Positions 1 through 9,255 of a stretch of 64,000 nucleotides of DNA are shown piece by piece; within the stretch, counting starts at the first letter, position 1; each line of letters opens with the position of its first letter. Both the position numbers and the translations under genes were made by a program. The notes under the pieces are model-generated. The model worked only from the letters and a program-made list of their open reading frames with translations, was not told where the DNA came from and did no database searches. The DNA is from Thiodiazotropha sp040506275. GTDB taxonomy: Bacteria; Pseudomonadota; Gammaproteobacteria; Chromatiales; Chromatiaceae. The stretch is from contig JBEVXD010000003.1 of assembly GCA_040506275.1 (NCBI GenBank), forward strand, positions 248,001 to 312,000, read 5' to 3'.

Positions 1-81
1 CTGAGGTTTTTTTATCCTAGCCAAGCCTAGTGAACCGAGCGGGAAATTCGGTAATGCTCAGAGGCCCGCTAGCTGTCTACA

Positions 82-118
82 GTAGGAATGGATAAGCATT
101 GGCGCCTATCCACCCTAC
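82..118. repeat. REP-like palindrome beginning and ending in GTAG/CTAC
   Basis: The stretch starts GTAGG and ends CCCTAC, and its GGATA and TATCC arms enclose a 12-nt loop. It resembles the REP elements further along the window but has a different stem, so it may be a second REP family or a decayed copy. The rest of bases 1-174, downstream of pilU, holds no gene that I can recognise. Confidence 0.4.
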
Positions 119-174
119 CATTCTAGGGCCTATGGCCAGGGAAGAAAATGCGGACTGAACTTAGGACCCGTAAC

Positions 175-1299
175 TCAACCCTTGCCATCCAATAAGGTTA
201 TCCCGTCCAACCCGTCAACCAATGAATCATTGGTTTGGCTTGCTCCGAGCTTTATCATCAGACGCACGTCATTGGCTGAGTCAGCATGGGCGAGTGCATT
301 TTCATAACTGATAACACCCTCTTCATAGAGCTGATAAAGGTGTTGGTCAAAGGTGACCATTCCTAGTTCGTTTGAACGCTTCATCAACTCTTTTAACTTG
401 TGAATTTCGCCTTTTCTGATTAAGTCAGCTGCCAAAGGTGTATTTAGCATGACCTCAATAGCGGCCCGTCGTCCACTGCCATCAGCTTTGGGTATTAATT
501 GCTGTGCAACCACCGCCTTCAGATTAAGAGAGAGATCCATAAAAATCTGCTCTCGGTGATCTTCCGGGAAAAAGTGAATAATTCGATCCAGTGCTTGATT
601 CGCATTGTTGGCATGAAGGGTGGACAGACAGAGATGGCCCGTCTCAGCAAATGTAATTGCGTTTTCCATGGTCTCCCTGGTACGGATCTCACCTATCAAT
701 ATCACATCCGGCGCCTGCCGCAGTGTATTCTTCAACGCTACCTGGTAGGACTCTGTATCTATACCCACTTCCCTTTGCGTGATAATGCATTTGTCATGAT
801 CATGCATATACTCGATCGGGTCTTCGATACTGATGATGTGACCATCACCCCTTGTGTTTCGATAACCAATCATCGCAGCCAGAGAAGTTGACTTACCGGT
901 ACCGGTAGCGCCCACAAAGATTACTAAACCACGCTTGGTGGTGGATAGGTCCTGAAGCACTGGCGGAAGAAAGAGAGATTCGAGAGTTGGAATATTGGTC
1001 TCAATCCGGCGCAGCACCATACCAACCGCATCCCGTTGTATAAATGCACTCACACGAAACCGTCCAATCCGCTTCGCACTAATGGCGAAGTTGCACTCTT
1101 TGGTTTCATCAAACTCCTTCTGCTGAGCATCGGTCATGATGCTATAGGCCAGGGATTTGGTCTGCTGCGGGGTCAGTGGTGTTTTGTTTACCGGATGAAT
1201 TTTGCCATCCACCTTTATGGATGGTTCCCGCCCAGCGGTGATAAACAGATCTGAGGCCTTGTTCTTGACCATCATGGTAAGGAGTGGGTTCAGTTCCAT
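175..1299 (-). CDS. pilU: PilU, PilT-dependent type IV pilus retraction ATPase
   Basis: Hexameric cytoplasmic ATPase of the PilT/PilU branch of the type II/IV secretion ATPases. It assists PilT in depolymerising type IV pili for twitching. From the chosen start (374 aa) the Walker A motif GATGTGKS lies at residues 130-137, followed by a Walker B region (VILIGEIRTRET) and the His-box stretch AETGHLCLSTLHA. PilU rather than PilT is indicated by the divergent C-terminus and by its place directly downstream of pilT. The ATG at 1299 has an AGAGGA ribosome-binding site. The reading frame stays open to 1341, but that start adds 14 residues without homology to the family. It is probably co-transcribed with pilT, 120 nt upstream. 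Confidence 0.93.
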   Translation of the reverse strand: MELNPLLTMMVKNKASDLFITAGREPSIKVDGKIHPVNKTPLTPQQTKSLAYSIMTDAQQKEFDETKECNFAISAKRIGRFRVSAFIQRDAVGMVLRRIETNIPTLESLFLPPVLQDLSTTKRGLVIFVGATGTGKSTSLAAMIGYRNTRGDGHIISIEDPIEYMHDHDKCIITQREVGIDTESYQVALKNTLRQAPDVILIGEIRTRETMENAITFAETGHLCLSTLHANNANQALDRIIHFFPEDHREQIFMDLSLNLKAVVAQQLIPKADGSGRRAAIEVMLNTPLAADLIRKGEIHKLKELMKRSNELGMVTFDQHLYQLYEEGVISYENALAHADSANDVRLMIKLGASQTNDSLVDGLDGITLLDGKG

Positions 1300-1419
1300 A
1301 TTCTTGTCCTCTAAACACTCATTCTCATGCGCCGAGTCCACTCTCGCCGCAGTTAGGGCAATTCAGCGTAATTTCGATGGCAATTGCTAACCCTGAATTA
1401 TATTAATAATAACACCACT

Positions 1420-2454
1420 CTAGAACTGGTCCTTATGTTGCGCTTTTGCCCTGGCATCCAAACGGCTCACGACGCCCTTCTGCACCAGCTCTTTCAGAGC
1501 CTGATCCATGGTCTGCATCCCGGATGCCTGCCCGGTCTGTATGGCAGAGTACATTTGAGCCACTTTATCTTCACGGATCAGGTTACGGATCGCTGGAGTG
1601 CCAACCATGATCTCCCAAGCTGCGATTCGGCCACCACCAATTTTTTTCAGTAGTGTCTGAGCAATTACTGAACGCAAAGACTCAGAGAGCATGGAACGGA
1701 CCATTGATTTCTCACCAGCCGGAAAGACATCGATGATTCGGTCAATAGTCTTGGCTGCAGAACTGGTATGCAGGGTGCCAAATACCAAATGACCGGTTTC
1801 TGCTGCTGTCAGCGCCAATCGAATGGTCTCAAGATCACGCAACTCACCCACCAGGATGATATCCGGATCCTCACGCAGCGCTGATCTTAGCGCTTCAGCA
1901 AAACCCAGGGTGTCACGATGAACTTCACGTTGATTAATCAGACACTTTTTACTGTTGTGAACAAACTCAATAGGGTCTTCGATAGTCAGAATATGGGAGT
2001 AATCATTGTCATTCTTATAGTCCATCATCGCAGCAAGGGTAGTCGATTTACCGGATCCGGTGGGTCCGGTGACCAAAACCAGGCCACGGGGTACATCGAC
2101 GACATCCTTAAATATCTGGGGACAACCCAGATCTTCAAGGGTCAGAACTTTAGATGGGATGGTACGAAATACCGCCGAGGCGCCTCGTGCCTGATTGAAG
2201 GCGTTGACCCGGAAACGGGCCAGACCGGGGATTTCAAAAGAGAAGTCATTTTCCAGAAACTCCTCAAAATCCTTGCGCTGCTTGTCGTTCATGATGTCAT
2301 ACACCAAGGCATGCACCACCTTATGCTCAAGCGCCGGTACGTTGATCCTGCGTATATCTCCATCCACGCGAATCATTGGCGGTAAGCCAGATGAAAGGTG
2401 TAAATCTGATGCGTTGTGTTTGACACTGAAGGCCAAAAGTTCAGCGATATCCAT
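1420..2454 (-). CDS. pilT: PilT, type IV pilus retraction ATPase
   Basis: Retraction motor of the type IV pilus, a homohexameric cytoplasmic ATPase. The 344-aa protein has the normal length for PilT. It starts MDIAELLAF and carries Walker A GPTGSGKS at residues 130-137, the Walker B stretch DIILVGELRDLET and the His box AAETGHLVFGTLH. It is followed by pilU on the same strand. The pilin and assembly genes are in the same window, at 45-54 kb. The gene faces away from yggS, an arrangement conserved in many gammaproteobacteria. Confidence 0.96.
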   Translation of the reverse strand: MDIAELLAFSVKHNASDLHLSSGLPPMIRVDGDIRRINVPALEHKVVHALVYDIMNDKQRKDFEEFLENDFSFEIPGLARFRVNAFNQARGASAVFRTIPSKVLTLEDLGCPQIFKDVVDVPRGLVLVTGPTGSGKSTTLAAMMDYKNDNDYSHILTIEDPIEFVHNSKKCLINQREVHRDTLGFAEALRSALREDPDIILVGELRDLETIRLALTAAETGHLVFGTLHTSSAAKTIDRIIDVFPAGEKSMVRSMLSESLRSVIAQTLLKKIGGGRIAAWEIMVGTPAIRNLIREDKVAQMYSAIQTGQASGMQTMDQALKELVQKGVVSRLDARAKAQHKDQF

Positions 2455-2718
2455 TCATTCCCCCGTTACTTTCAGGCAAAGGATGCATGTGCCATTTGCA
2501 GGCACATATAATTACAGCAAATCGTGGTACTGTATCTCATGCTAGTAGGCAATATCACTTTATCGACATCCAGACAGATAAATTTAACCGGCACTTAAAC
2601 TTGAATTGGCATCTGACTGACCACACTTAAGAAACAGTATTACAATGCCGGATACGCAAATAATATACTAATCCGCCTGACAAATATCCGATATCCGGAA
2701 AAATGGCATGATATAGAC

Positions 2719-3432
2719 GTGACAGACGACACCATATCCAAATCTGATCAGCTTCAACAGCGCTTTCATCATGTACAGGAGCGCATCCGCAAGGCGGAGA
2801 CGTCCTGCAAACGCCTACCCGGCAGCGTCGAACTGCTGGCTGTGAGTAAAACCCGTAGCAGTCAGGAAATCCATGCGCTTGCTGAGCAAGGACAGCGGAT
2901 GTTTGGAGAAAATTACTTACAGGAAGCGGTGAACAAAATCACTCAACTTGAAGCGATGAAACTCTCCTGGCATTTCATTGGCCGCATTCAGAGTAACAAG
3001 ACCCGACAGATTGCAGAACACTTCGATTGGGTACACAGCGTTGCAAGCCTCAAACATGCCACCCGACTCAGCCAACAACGTCCTGACAACTTGGCACCGC
3101 TCAATGTCTGCCTGCAGGTCAATACTAGCGGTGAATCGAGTAAAGACGGTCATACACCAGAAGAGTTGGTAGAACTGTTACCTGAATATCAGACATTGGA
3201 TAGGATACAGATTCAGGGACTGATGACCATTCCAGCTCCTGTAGAGAGCAAATCTGACCCCCGACTCCCACTTGAACAGCTTCGGATGTTGCGCGATCAG
3301 TTGAGCACTCAAGAGAAGCCATTAGGTACCCTTTCCATGGGAATGTCTAACGACCTCGAAGATGCAATATGTGAAGGGGCAACCATTGTCAGAATCGGCA
3401 CCGCAATTTTTGGCCCCCGGCAGTATAATTAA
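2719..3432 (+). CDS. yggS: YggS/PROSC family pyridoxal phosphate homeostasis protein
   Basis: A PLP-binding protein without known enzymatic activity that keeps the free pyridoxal phosphate pool in balance. The 237-aa product has the fold type III TIM barrel pattern. The PLP-binding lysine is K44 in AVSKTRS, and the phosphate-binding end reads LSMGMSNDLEDAI. The start codon is GTG, since no better-placed ATG exists at the N-terminus. It is the first gene of yggS-proC-yggT-yggU and is divergent from pilT across a 264-nt intergenic region that must contain both promoters. Confidence 0.93.
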   Translation: MTDDTISKSDQLQQRFHHVQERIRKAETSCKRLPGSVELLAVSKTRSSQEIHALAEQGQRMFGENYLQEAVNKITQLEAMKLSWHFIGRIQSNKTRQIAEHFDWVHSVASLKHATRLSQQRPDNLAPLNVCLQVNTSGESSKDGHTPEELVELLPEYQTLDRIQIQGLMTIPAPVESKSDPRLPLEQLRMLRDQLSTQEKPLGTLSMGMSNDLEDAICEGATIVRIGTAIFGPRQYN

Positions 3433-3467
3433 CCCCTGAAACCACTCTGAGAACAGAGATCAGTAGC

Positions 3468-4304
3468 ATGAAAAACGACAAAATTACTTTTATCGGCGGC
3501 GGTAACATGGCTACAAGCCTGATCGGCGGCCTCATTGCAGACGATTACGATTGCAATGCCATTACAGTCAGCGATCCCGATACAGACAAGTTAAGTCAGC
3601 TGGCGGCCCGCTATGGTGTTAAAACTGAACCTGATAATGAACAGGCAGTTCAACAAGCTCAAATCGTTGTTTTGGCAGTCAAACCGCAAATTCTGGAGTC
3701 TGTGGCTCTGAATCTGGCTAAATCTCTTCAGCTGTCAAAGCCCCTGATCATATCCATCGCTGCCGGCATTACGGCTACAGACCTAGAGAATTGGCTCGGT
3801 GGAAACCAGGCAGTTGTGCGCAGCATGCCGAACACCCCGGCAATGATCCAATCTGGCGCAACCGGCCTCTATGCCAGCCCTGAGGTGAACGAAAGCCAGC
3901 GCAACCAGGCAGAGAGTATTCTCAGAGCCGTGGGCCTGACACGCTGGGTAGAGGATGAATCCCTTATCGATGCAGTGACCGCCGTTTCCGGAAGTGGTCC
4001 GGCCTATTTCTTCCTGGTAATGGAAGCCATAGAGGAGTCGGCCAAGTCGATGGGGCTAGATGAGGAGAGCGCCCGATTGCTCACACTGCAGACCGCCTTG
4101 GGTGCAGCTCGCATGGCTATTGAGAGTAGTGACTCCCCTGCCATGTTACGTCAGAAAGTCACATCCCCCGGCGGCACTACCGAACAAGCCCTTGGAATCC
4201 TTGAGAAAGGCGGCCTTCGAGAATTGTTCAAAGATGCCCTGCAAGGGGCAAAAGAACGTTCCCACGAACTCTCCAATATACTAGGACGCAATGATCATGG
4301 GTAG
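3468..4304 (+). CDS. proC: Pyrroline-5-carboxylate reductase
   Basis: Catalyses the last step of proline synthesis, the NAD(P)H-dependent reduction of 1-pyrroline-5-carboxylate. The 278-aa protein has the N-terminal Rossmann motif GGGNMA (residues 10-15), the signature region RSMPNTPA and the C-terminal dimerisation segment with VTSPGGTTEQAL. It lies 35 nt after yggS and overlaps the start of yggT by 14 nt, which suggests an operon with coupled translation. Confidence 0.96.
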   Translation: MKNDKITFIGGGNMATSLIGGLIADDYDCNAITVSDPDTDKLSQLAARYGVKTEPDNEQAVQQAQIVVLAVKPQILESVALNLAKSLQLSKPLIISIAAGITATDLENWLGGNQAVVRSMPNTPAMIQSGATGLYASPEVNESQRNQAESILRAVGLTRWVEDESLIDAVTAVSGSGPAYFFLVMEAIEESAKSMGLDEESARLLTLQTALGAARMAIESSDSPAMLRQKVTSPGGTTEQALGILEKGGLRELFKDALQGAKERSHELSNILGRNDHG

Positions 4305-4875
4305 CAGCTACCTCTCCAACCCTTTGATTTTTCTGGTACAAACCATTTTTGGCCTCTATATCCTTGCGATATTGCTGCGCTTCCTGCTGCAGCTTGTACG
4401 AGCCGATTTCTATAATCCCGTCTCACAGTTTTTAGTCAAAGTGACTAACCCGCCGATTAAGATACTGCGCCGCTTTATACCTGGATTTGGGGGCATTGAT
4501 TTATCGTCATTGATTCTGGCCTGGGCTCTGAAAACAGCAGAGCTGTTTCTGGTTATCATGATCTCAGGCAGCAGTGTCAATCTTCTGGGACCGCTTTTAT
4601 GGGCAATCCCTGAACTGATTGAACTCACCATCAATATCTTTCTGTTTGGGGTACTGATTCAAGTCATCCTCAGCTGGGTCAATCCAGGCGCTTACAATCC
4701 GGCCACCAATCTACTATACAGTCTCACCGGCCCGGTAATGCGCCCAGCACAAAAAGTGCTGCCTCCTGTTGGCGGTATTGATCTGTCCCCTATGCTGGTG
4801 ATGATCGGTCTGGTTTTGTTGAAAATGCTGTTGATCCCACCATTGCTACAGATTACATCAAGCCCTTTTTCATGA
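4291..4875 (+). CDS. yggT: YggT family integral membrane protein
   Basis: A small inner-membrane protein of the YggT/CCB3 family. Two YGGT repeats are visible: each has a hydrophobic helix pair followed by an amphipathic stretch ending near FGGIDLS (about residue 65) or VGGIDLSPM (about residue 165). The family is linked to membrane-protein or cell-division functions, but its biochemical role is not settled. It overlaps proC at the 5' end and yggU at the 3' end (ATGA). A second in-frame ATG lies at 4297. Confidence 0.9.
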   Translation: MIMGSSYLSNPLIFLVQTIFGLYILAILLRFLLQLVRADFYNPVSQFLVKVTNPPIKILRRFIPGFGGIDLSSLILAWALKTAELFLVIMISGSSVNLLGPLLWAIPELIELTINIFLFGVLIQVILSWVNPGAYNPATNLLYSLTGPVMRPAQKVLPPVGGIDLSPMLVMIGLVLLKMLLIPPLLQITSSPFS

Positions 4876-5156
4876 GCTGGTACCAATGGCAGGAGGATGA
4901 CCTGATTTTACACCTTCGGGTTCAACCCAAAGCCTCAAAAGATCGTTTTGTAGGACCCTATGGCGAAAACGAGTTCAAGGTGGCTATAATGGCACCACCT
5001 GTTGATGGACAGGCGAACGCACGGTTACTGAAGTTCATTTCAAAGGCTTTTGGTCTCCCACGAACCAATATCGCTCTGCTTAACGGAGAGTCATCCCGCA
5101 GCAAGTGCCTGAAACTAAAGTCTCCTAAGCGTCTGCCGATACCGATTGAGAAGTGA
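4872..5156 (+). CDS. yggU: YggU family protein (DUF167)
   Basis: A 94-aa DUF167/UPF0235 protein. The family motifs KASKDRFVGPYGENEFKV, APPVDGQANARL and LLNGESSRSK are all present. Its molecular function is unknown. The ATG overlaps the yggT stop codon by 4 nt, and it is the last gene of the yggS operon. In relatives metX and metW commonly follow; here an unrelated GTPase gene follows after 107 nt. Confidence 0.9.
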   Translation: MSWYQWQEDDLILHLRVQPKASKDRFVGPYGENEFKVAIMAPPVDGQANARLLKFISKAFGLPRTNIALLNGESSRSKCLKLKSPKRLPIPIEK

Positions 5157-5263
5157 GACTATGATCATGGCGTCTGCCTGATTACTCGAGTATCATTTTT
5201 TCCTTAAGCTGATCAGAGCGGAAAATGGGTCCGTTTCAGCTAGTGTAAGACTGGGGCTAGGGC

Positions 5264-7240
5264 ATGGAAAAAGTAAGATTTCAAGAGCAGTTACAAGCTT
5301 ACGAGCAGTGGAAAAAGGACATAATCAATACCATTGAGGAGTATGCTCCCTGGCTGGAAGAGAATGGCATGTCCAGCGAGGACATCCAGCAGCGCATCAA
5401 ACATACGCTAGATACACTTAGAAGCGACAAACTCACAATTGCTTTCGTGGCTGAGTTCTCTCGTGGTAAGACTGAACTGATCAACGCCATCTTTTTTGCT
5501 GACTACGGCCGTCGACTGCTGCCATCTGATGCTGGGCGCACCACAATGTGCCCTACTGAGATATTTTATGATGACGAGCGGGACGAAGCCTATGTACGCC
5601 TGCTGCCCATTGAGACTCGATTACAGGACAACACACTCTCCCAGCTGAGACACGACACCAAGCAGTGGGTCCACTATCCACTCGAGACCGACTCCGTTGA
5701 GCAGATGCAAGCTGCATTGAGTGAAGTTATCCAGACAAAAGAGGTCAGCCTCGAAGAGGCCAAACATCTCGGCCTCTATAGTCCTGACCTGCATCCCCAT
5801 CAGAAACAGCCACCTGAGACTGTTGAGATTCCAAAATGGCGTCATGCCCTGATCAGCTTCCCCAATCCTATGCTGAAGAAGGGTCTTACCATTCTTGATA
5901 CCCCTGGTCTGAATGCACTCGGTACAGAGCCGGAACTGACCCTCAACATGTTACCTGCAGCCCAGGCAGTACTTTTTGTACTCGGCGCTGACACAGGTGT
6001 CACCCGCAGCGACATGGAGATCTGGCAACACCATATCAAAGGCTTCCAGAGTGGCCGCCAGCGGGGCCTGATGGTGGTACTGAACAAGATCGACACCCTG
6101 TGGGATGACTTGCGTGAGCATGAAGACATCCACGAAGCAATTAGAAACCAGCAGACAAGCACTGCTGAGATGTTAGGTGTAGAACCTAGAGTTGTTTTCC
6201 CCATCTCTGCTCAGAAGGGTCTTCTAGCAAAGATCAAAGGCGAATCATCACTACTTGAAAAGAGCGCACTGCTGGAATTGGAGAACTATCTCGGCCAGGA
6301 TGTTCTGAACATCAAGCAGCAGATAATTCTCGATACTGTAAGTGCTGATGTCGGTCAGATGCTCGATAACAGCCGCAGCATGCTTTCCGGCAAGCTCAAC
6401 GATACCAAGTATCAACTGGAAGAGTTAGAAGAGCTGAGCGATAAGAGTGACGATGTCATTACTAATCTGATGGAAAAAACCCGTAGTGAGCAGGCGCAAT
6501 ATCTACGTGATGTAGAAACTTTCCAGCAGAGCCGCAAGCAACTGAAACAGCAGGCCAGCTTGCTCTCCGAAACGCTCAGCCTTGGAGCGCTGGAAAGCAC
6601 AATTGAAAAATCCCGCAAAGAGATGACCAACAGCTGGACCACCAGCGGCATGAAAGGTTCGATGAAAAGCCTCTTCGAAGAGACTCGCAACACCATGCTT
6701 AAGGTTGTCAATCAAAGTGAACAGACCCGTAAACTGATACGTGCCATTTACCGCAAATTCCAGAATGAGCACGGTTTTGCGGTAGTACAGCCAAAGATGT
6801 TTTCAATTGTGAAATATCGTGTTGAACTTGAACTGTTACACCAGGAAGCTGAGATATTCCGGAATAGTCCTGTTACTGCCATGATGGAACAGAACTTTGT
6901 AGTTAAGCGTTTTTTCTCGGCATTAGTTAAGCGTGCTCATGACATCTTCAAACGTGCAGATGAAGATATCAACAGCTGGCTCAGTTCAACTCTTGAACCC
7001 CTGGTGATGCAGATCAAAGATCACAAGGAGATGATGGAGAAGCGGCTGACAAACCTGCAAAAAATCGGACAGTCCCGAAACACTTTACAGTACCGCATAC
7101 TCGAACTTCAGGAACAATATACAGAGCTGGCCAGGCAGCTGACTGCGCTACGAAATATGTCCAATAGACTAAGCAACAGTCGTCCATTGCATCAGGCTAA
7201 GCGACAGAAACCAACCTTGGTTAAGCAGAATACCGGGTAA
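5264..7240 (+). CDS. Dynamin-like large GTPase
   Basis: A 658-aa soluble GTPase with the layout of bacterial dynamin-like proteins. An N-terminal helical segment (1-55) precedes the G domain, with G1 AEFSRGKT at 63-70, a G2 threonine in GRTTMCPT, G3 DTPG at 212-215 and G4 NKID at 274-277. Long helical or coiled-coil stretches follow (about 360-450 and 560-640), and the C-terminal tail is basic. The first G1 residue is Ala where the family usually has Gly. I see no transmembrane paddle, so any membrane role would be peripheral. It stands alone between yggU and the DUF4426 gene, without the paired second dynamin seen in some defence or membrane systems. The function is unknown, and membrane remodelling or stress protection is only a guess. 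Confidence 0.8.
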   Translation: MEKVRFQEQLQAYEQWKKDIINTIEEYAPWLEENGMSSEDIQQRIKHTLDTLRSDKLTIAFVAEFSRGKTELINAIFFADYGRRLLPSDAGRTTMCPTEIFYDDERDEAYVRLLPIETRLQDNTLSQLRHDTKQWVHYPLETDSVEQMQAALSEVIQTKEVSLEEAKHLGLYSPDLHPHQKQPPETVEIPKWRHALISFPNPMLKKGLTILDTPGLNALGTEPELTLNMLPAAQAVLFVLGADTGVTRSDMEIWQHHIKGFQSGRQRGLMVVLNKIDTLWDDLREHEDIHEAIRNQQTSTAEMLGVEPRVVFPISAQKGLLAKIKGESSLLEKSALLELENYLGQDVLNIKQQIILDTVSADVGQMLDNSRSMLSGKLNDTKYQLEELEELSDKSDDVITNLMEKTRSEQAQYLRDVETFQQSRKQLKQQASLLSETLSLGALESTIEKSRKEMTNSWTTSGMKGSMKSLFEETRNTMLKVVNQSEQTRKLIRAIYRKFQNEHGFAVVQPKMFSIVKYRVELELLHQEAEIFRNSPVTAMMEQNFVVKRFFSALVKRAHDIFKRADEDINSWLSSTLEPLVMQIKDHKEMMEKRLTNLQKIGQSRNTLQYRILELQEQYTELARQLTALRNMSNRLSNSRPLHQAKRQKPTLVKQNTG

Positions 7241-7907
7241 ACCCACCACATGAATTTTTAAAGTCAGTTCTGAATCTGATCTGACATTAAGGCAGGTTTA
7301 ATCCTTCACCTTGCGAAGGAGAGTTTGGTTCGCTCCCTATTCACGGATCTGAGATTCGTAGTTGTTCAGCATGAACATTCCTAGCCACGCAATTGGCACC
7401 AAATGCATAACAGCCATTATTCTTTTGTAGAGAGTGGATATGCATTAACAGATCCCCCACTGGAATCGGAGGATGCGCTTCGCTTACCCACCTTACTGGT
7501 CGTTCATGATCAATTTGAACAACATCCCTTTGATGTGAACAGATTTGTGGGGATATAAAACTGACACAACCCACAGATGTTGTATCACTGCGGCTTGCAC
7601 GCTAAAGGAAAGCTATAATTCATACTGGTCACCGGAATGCATCAGTAAGCATTAGCAACTCATGATGCTGTATATGCAATCCGACCACCTTATTGAGAGT
7701 TCTGCATCCCTATCAGTCAACCCTTCCACTTCACGCTCTCGTCCTGATCGTCTAAACTGTTGTTCATGCCCCAAGTGCAGAAGAGTTCTTATCTACTTTT
7801 CTGATCGACATCGTCCACTTTGACATAGGCAGGAAAGATGTTCACCTTGATCAGGGCAATCACAACCTAGACCGGCCAATCAGACCGGCATAAATGGAGG
7901 AGTTTAT
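7241..7907. other. Gene-free interval between the GTPase and DUF4426 genes
   Basis: No convincing coding sequence is visible in these 667 nt; the short open frames look like chance. The interval includes a decayed REP-like stretch near 7466-7496. I could not recognise remnants of metX or metW. The promoter of the DUF4426 gene must lie in its 3' part. That gene's ribosome-binding site, GGAGG, sits just before 7908. Confidence 0.5.
7466..7496. repeat. Decayed REP element
   Basis: Resembles the minus-strand reading of the REP family found at 31.3 kb (a TCGGA..GCGCTTCGCTTA..CC..CTTAC pattern) but has several substitutions and an altered stem. Confidence 0.35.
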
Positions 7908-8351
7908 ATGTCCGTTTTTAATTTTTTTACCAGACTGTTGCTTGTATCACTCATCACCCTTCCTGTCTGGGCAGAAAACAGTACCACTATTCCAGGATTC
8001 ACCATTCACCACAATGCCATACCCAGCGCTTCACTGGAACCCGACGTAGCCCGCCAATATGGTATTCAACGAAGTAAATACCGTGGCATGCTGAATGTCA
8101 GCATCATCAAGTCAGTAGAAGGAACCATCGGCACATCTTCAGAAGCCATCGTAATGGCCAAGGCTAACAATATTCGCGGCCAATTGATCAGCATCCCCAT
8201 GCGTAAGGTCACTGAAGGCGAAGCTGTTTATTACATAGGTGAATTCCGTATCGCTGACCAAGAGACACTGAATTTTGAGTTAAAAGTCCAACCAAGAGGA
8301 GAGCGGCGTTTCTACACCGCCAAGTTGAGCCAGGATTTTTATATCGACTAG
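7908..8351 (+). CDS. DUF4426 family exported protein
   Basis: A 147-aa protein with a clear signal peptide (hydrophobic residues 8-19, likely cleavage after VWA at residue 22) and a DUF4426 body that should be periplasmic. The family has no known activity. In Pseudomonas-like genomes it sits after metX-metW and before rdgB. Here metX, metW and rdgB are missing from both sides, so the gene is a remnant of that neighbourhood. A GGAGG ribosome-binding site precedes the ATG, and an intrinsic terminator follows within 45 nt, which suggests a single-gene transcript. Confidence 0.82.
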   Translation: MSVFNFFTRLLLVSLITLPVWAENSTTIPGFTIHHNAIPSASLEPDVARQYGIQRSKYRGMLNVSIIKSVEGTIGTSSEAIVMAKANNIRGQLISIPMRKVTEGEAVYYIGEFRIADQETLNFELKVQPRGERRFYTAKLSQDFYID

Positions 8352-8366
8352 CGTTGCTCGCCTTCT

Positions 8367-8394
8367 AACACCCTCTTATCCTGGAGGGTGTTTT
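8367..8394 (+). terminator. Rho-independent terminator after the DUF4426 gene
   Basis: The 9-bp stem AACACCCTC/GAGGGTGTT has an 8-nt loop and runs directly into TTTTAT, 16 nt after the stop codon. Confidence 0.8.
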
Positions 8395-8481
8395 ATATAT
8401 ACTTCTTATTAAATATAACCTGATGCAGATAGGAAGAGCGAAGCATCTTACGACATTTATTATGTGATTCCCTTACAGGAT

Positions 8482-8510
8482 TGCCGGATCGCGCTTCACT
8501 TATCCGACTT
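8482..8510. repeat. Decayed REP element
   Basis: The pattern CCGGATCGCGCTTCACTTA followed by TCCGAC matches the minus orientation of the window's REP family with a few changes. It lies in the space between two convergent genes, as REP elements usually do. Confidence 0.45.
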
Positions 8511-8571
8511 CGATTCTGTCCCACCACGCACTGCATCTATTCAGACTGCATTACAGTAATGCTAGCGGGTG

Positions 8572-9255
8572 TTATCCGATGGCTCGATACAAGGTTACCA
8601 GGCCAAATATGATGACCGTCAACCCTGCAGCTCTGCGGACCCGAATATCCTTCAGCCACCTCGCAAGACTACCCGCAACCATGCCCATCGCAAAAAGATT
8701 TGGCAAGGTGCCCAAACCGAAGGCCAGCATCAAACCAGCGCCTTCAAGAACACCACCGGATGACACAGTCCAGATCAACATACTGTAAACAAGGCCACAG
8801 GGAATCCAGCCCCAGACAATTCCGAGGACCCAAGCTTGTGCAGGCGTTTTAACCGGTAGCAGTTTTCTTGCAAAAGGCTCGATACGCTTCCACAAACTGT
8901 TACCCATATGCTCTATTCTGGATAAGCCCAACCACCAACCGCCTAAATAGAGTCCAAGAAGAACCATGAACAAACCAGCTATAACCAACAACACCTGTTG
9001 TGCTGCATAGACCGGCATTAATTGGGCCAACAAAAAACCGAGACCACCCATAATCGCGCCAGCCAAGACGTAGCTGGAAATACGCCCCAGGTTATAACCG
9101 ACTTGGTAAGGTAGAGTCTGTATCAGTCGATTTCGCACATGCTCTGGTAGACCAAATGCTAAAGCACCAACGATACCGCCACACATGCCTGCACAGTGAC
9201 CACCACCCAACAATCCAACAACAAATGCTGCCAGATAGCTTCCCTGTTCAACCAT
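8572..9255 (-). CDS. TauE/SafE (DsbD-like/UreH) family membrane protein
   Basis: A 227-aa polytopic inner-membrane protein with about six hydrophobic segments. It begins with a Gly-rich helix containing HCAGMCGG (H20, C21 and C25), the hallmark of the UreH/DsbD-like branch often annotated as a sulfite exporter TauE/SafE family protein. In other proteobacteria this branch lies near cbb3 oxidase or metal-handling genes and may move metal ions. No such neighbour is present here. The ATG at 9255 with GGGAG upstream is preferred over the TTG at 9273. A transport role is likely, but the substrate is unknown. Confidence 0.78.
   Translation of the reverse strand: MVEQGSYLAAFVVGLLGGGHCAGMCGGIVGALAFGLPEHVRNRLIQTLPYQVGYNLGRISSYVLAGAIMGGLGFLLAQLMPVYAAQQVLLVIAGLFMVLLGLYLGGWWLGLSRIEHMGNSLWKRIEPFARKLLPVKTPAQAWVLGIVWGWIPCGLVYSMLIWTVSSGGVLEGAGLMLAFGLGTLPNLFAMGMVAGSLARWLKDIRVRRAAGLTVIIFGLVTLYRAIG

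Noticed and set aside
7341..7574. 77-codon minus-strand open frame
   Set aside because: It has no ribosome-binding site and no recognisable domain, and it spans a decayed REP stretch, so it is probably chance.
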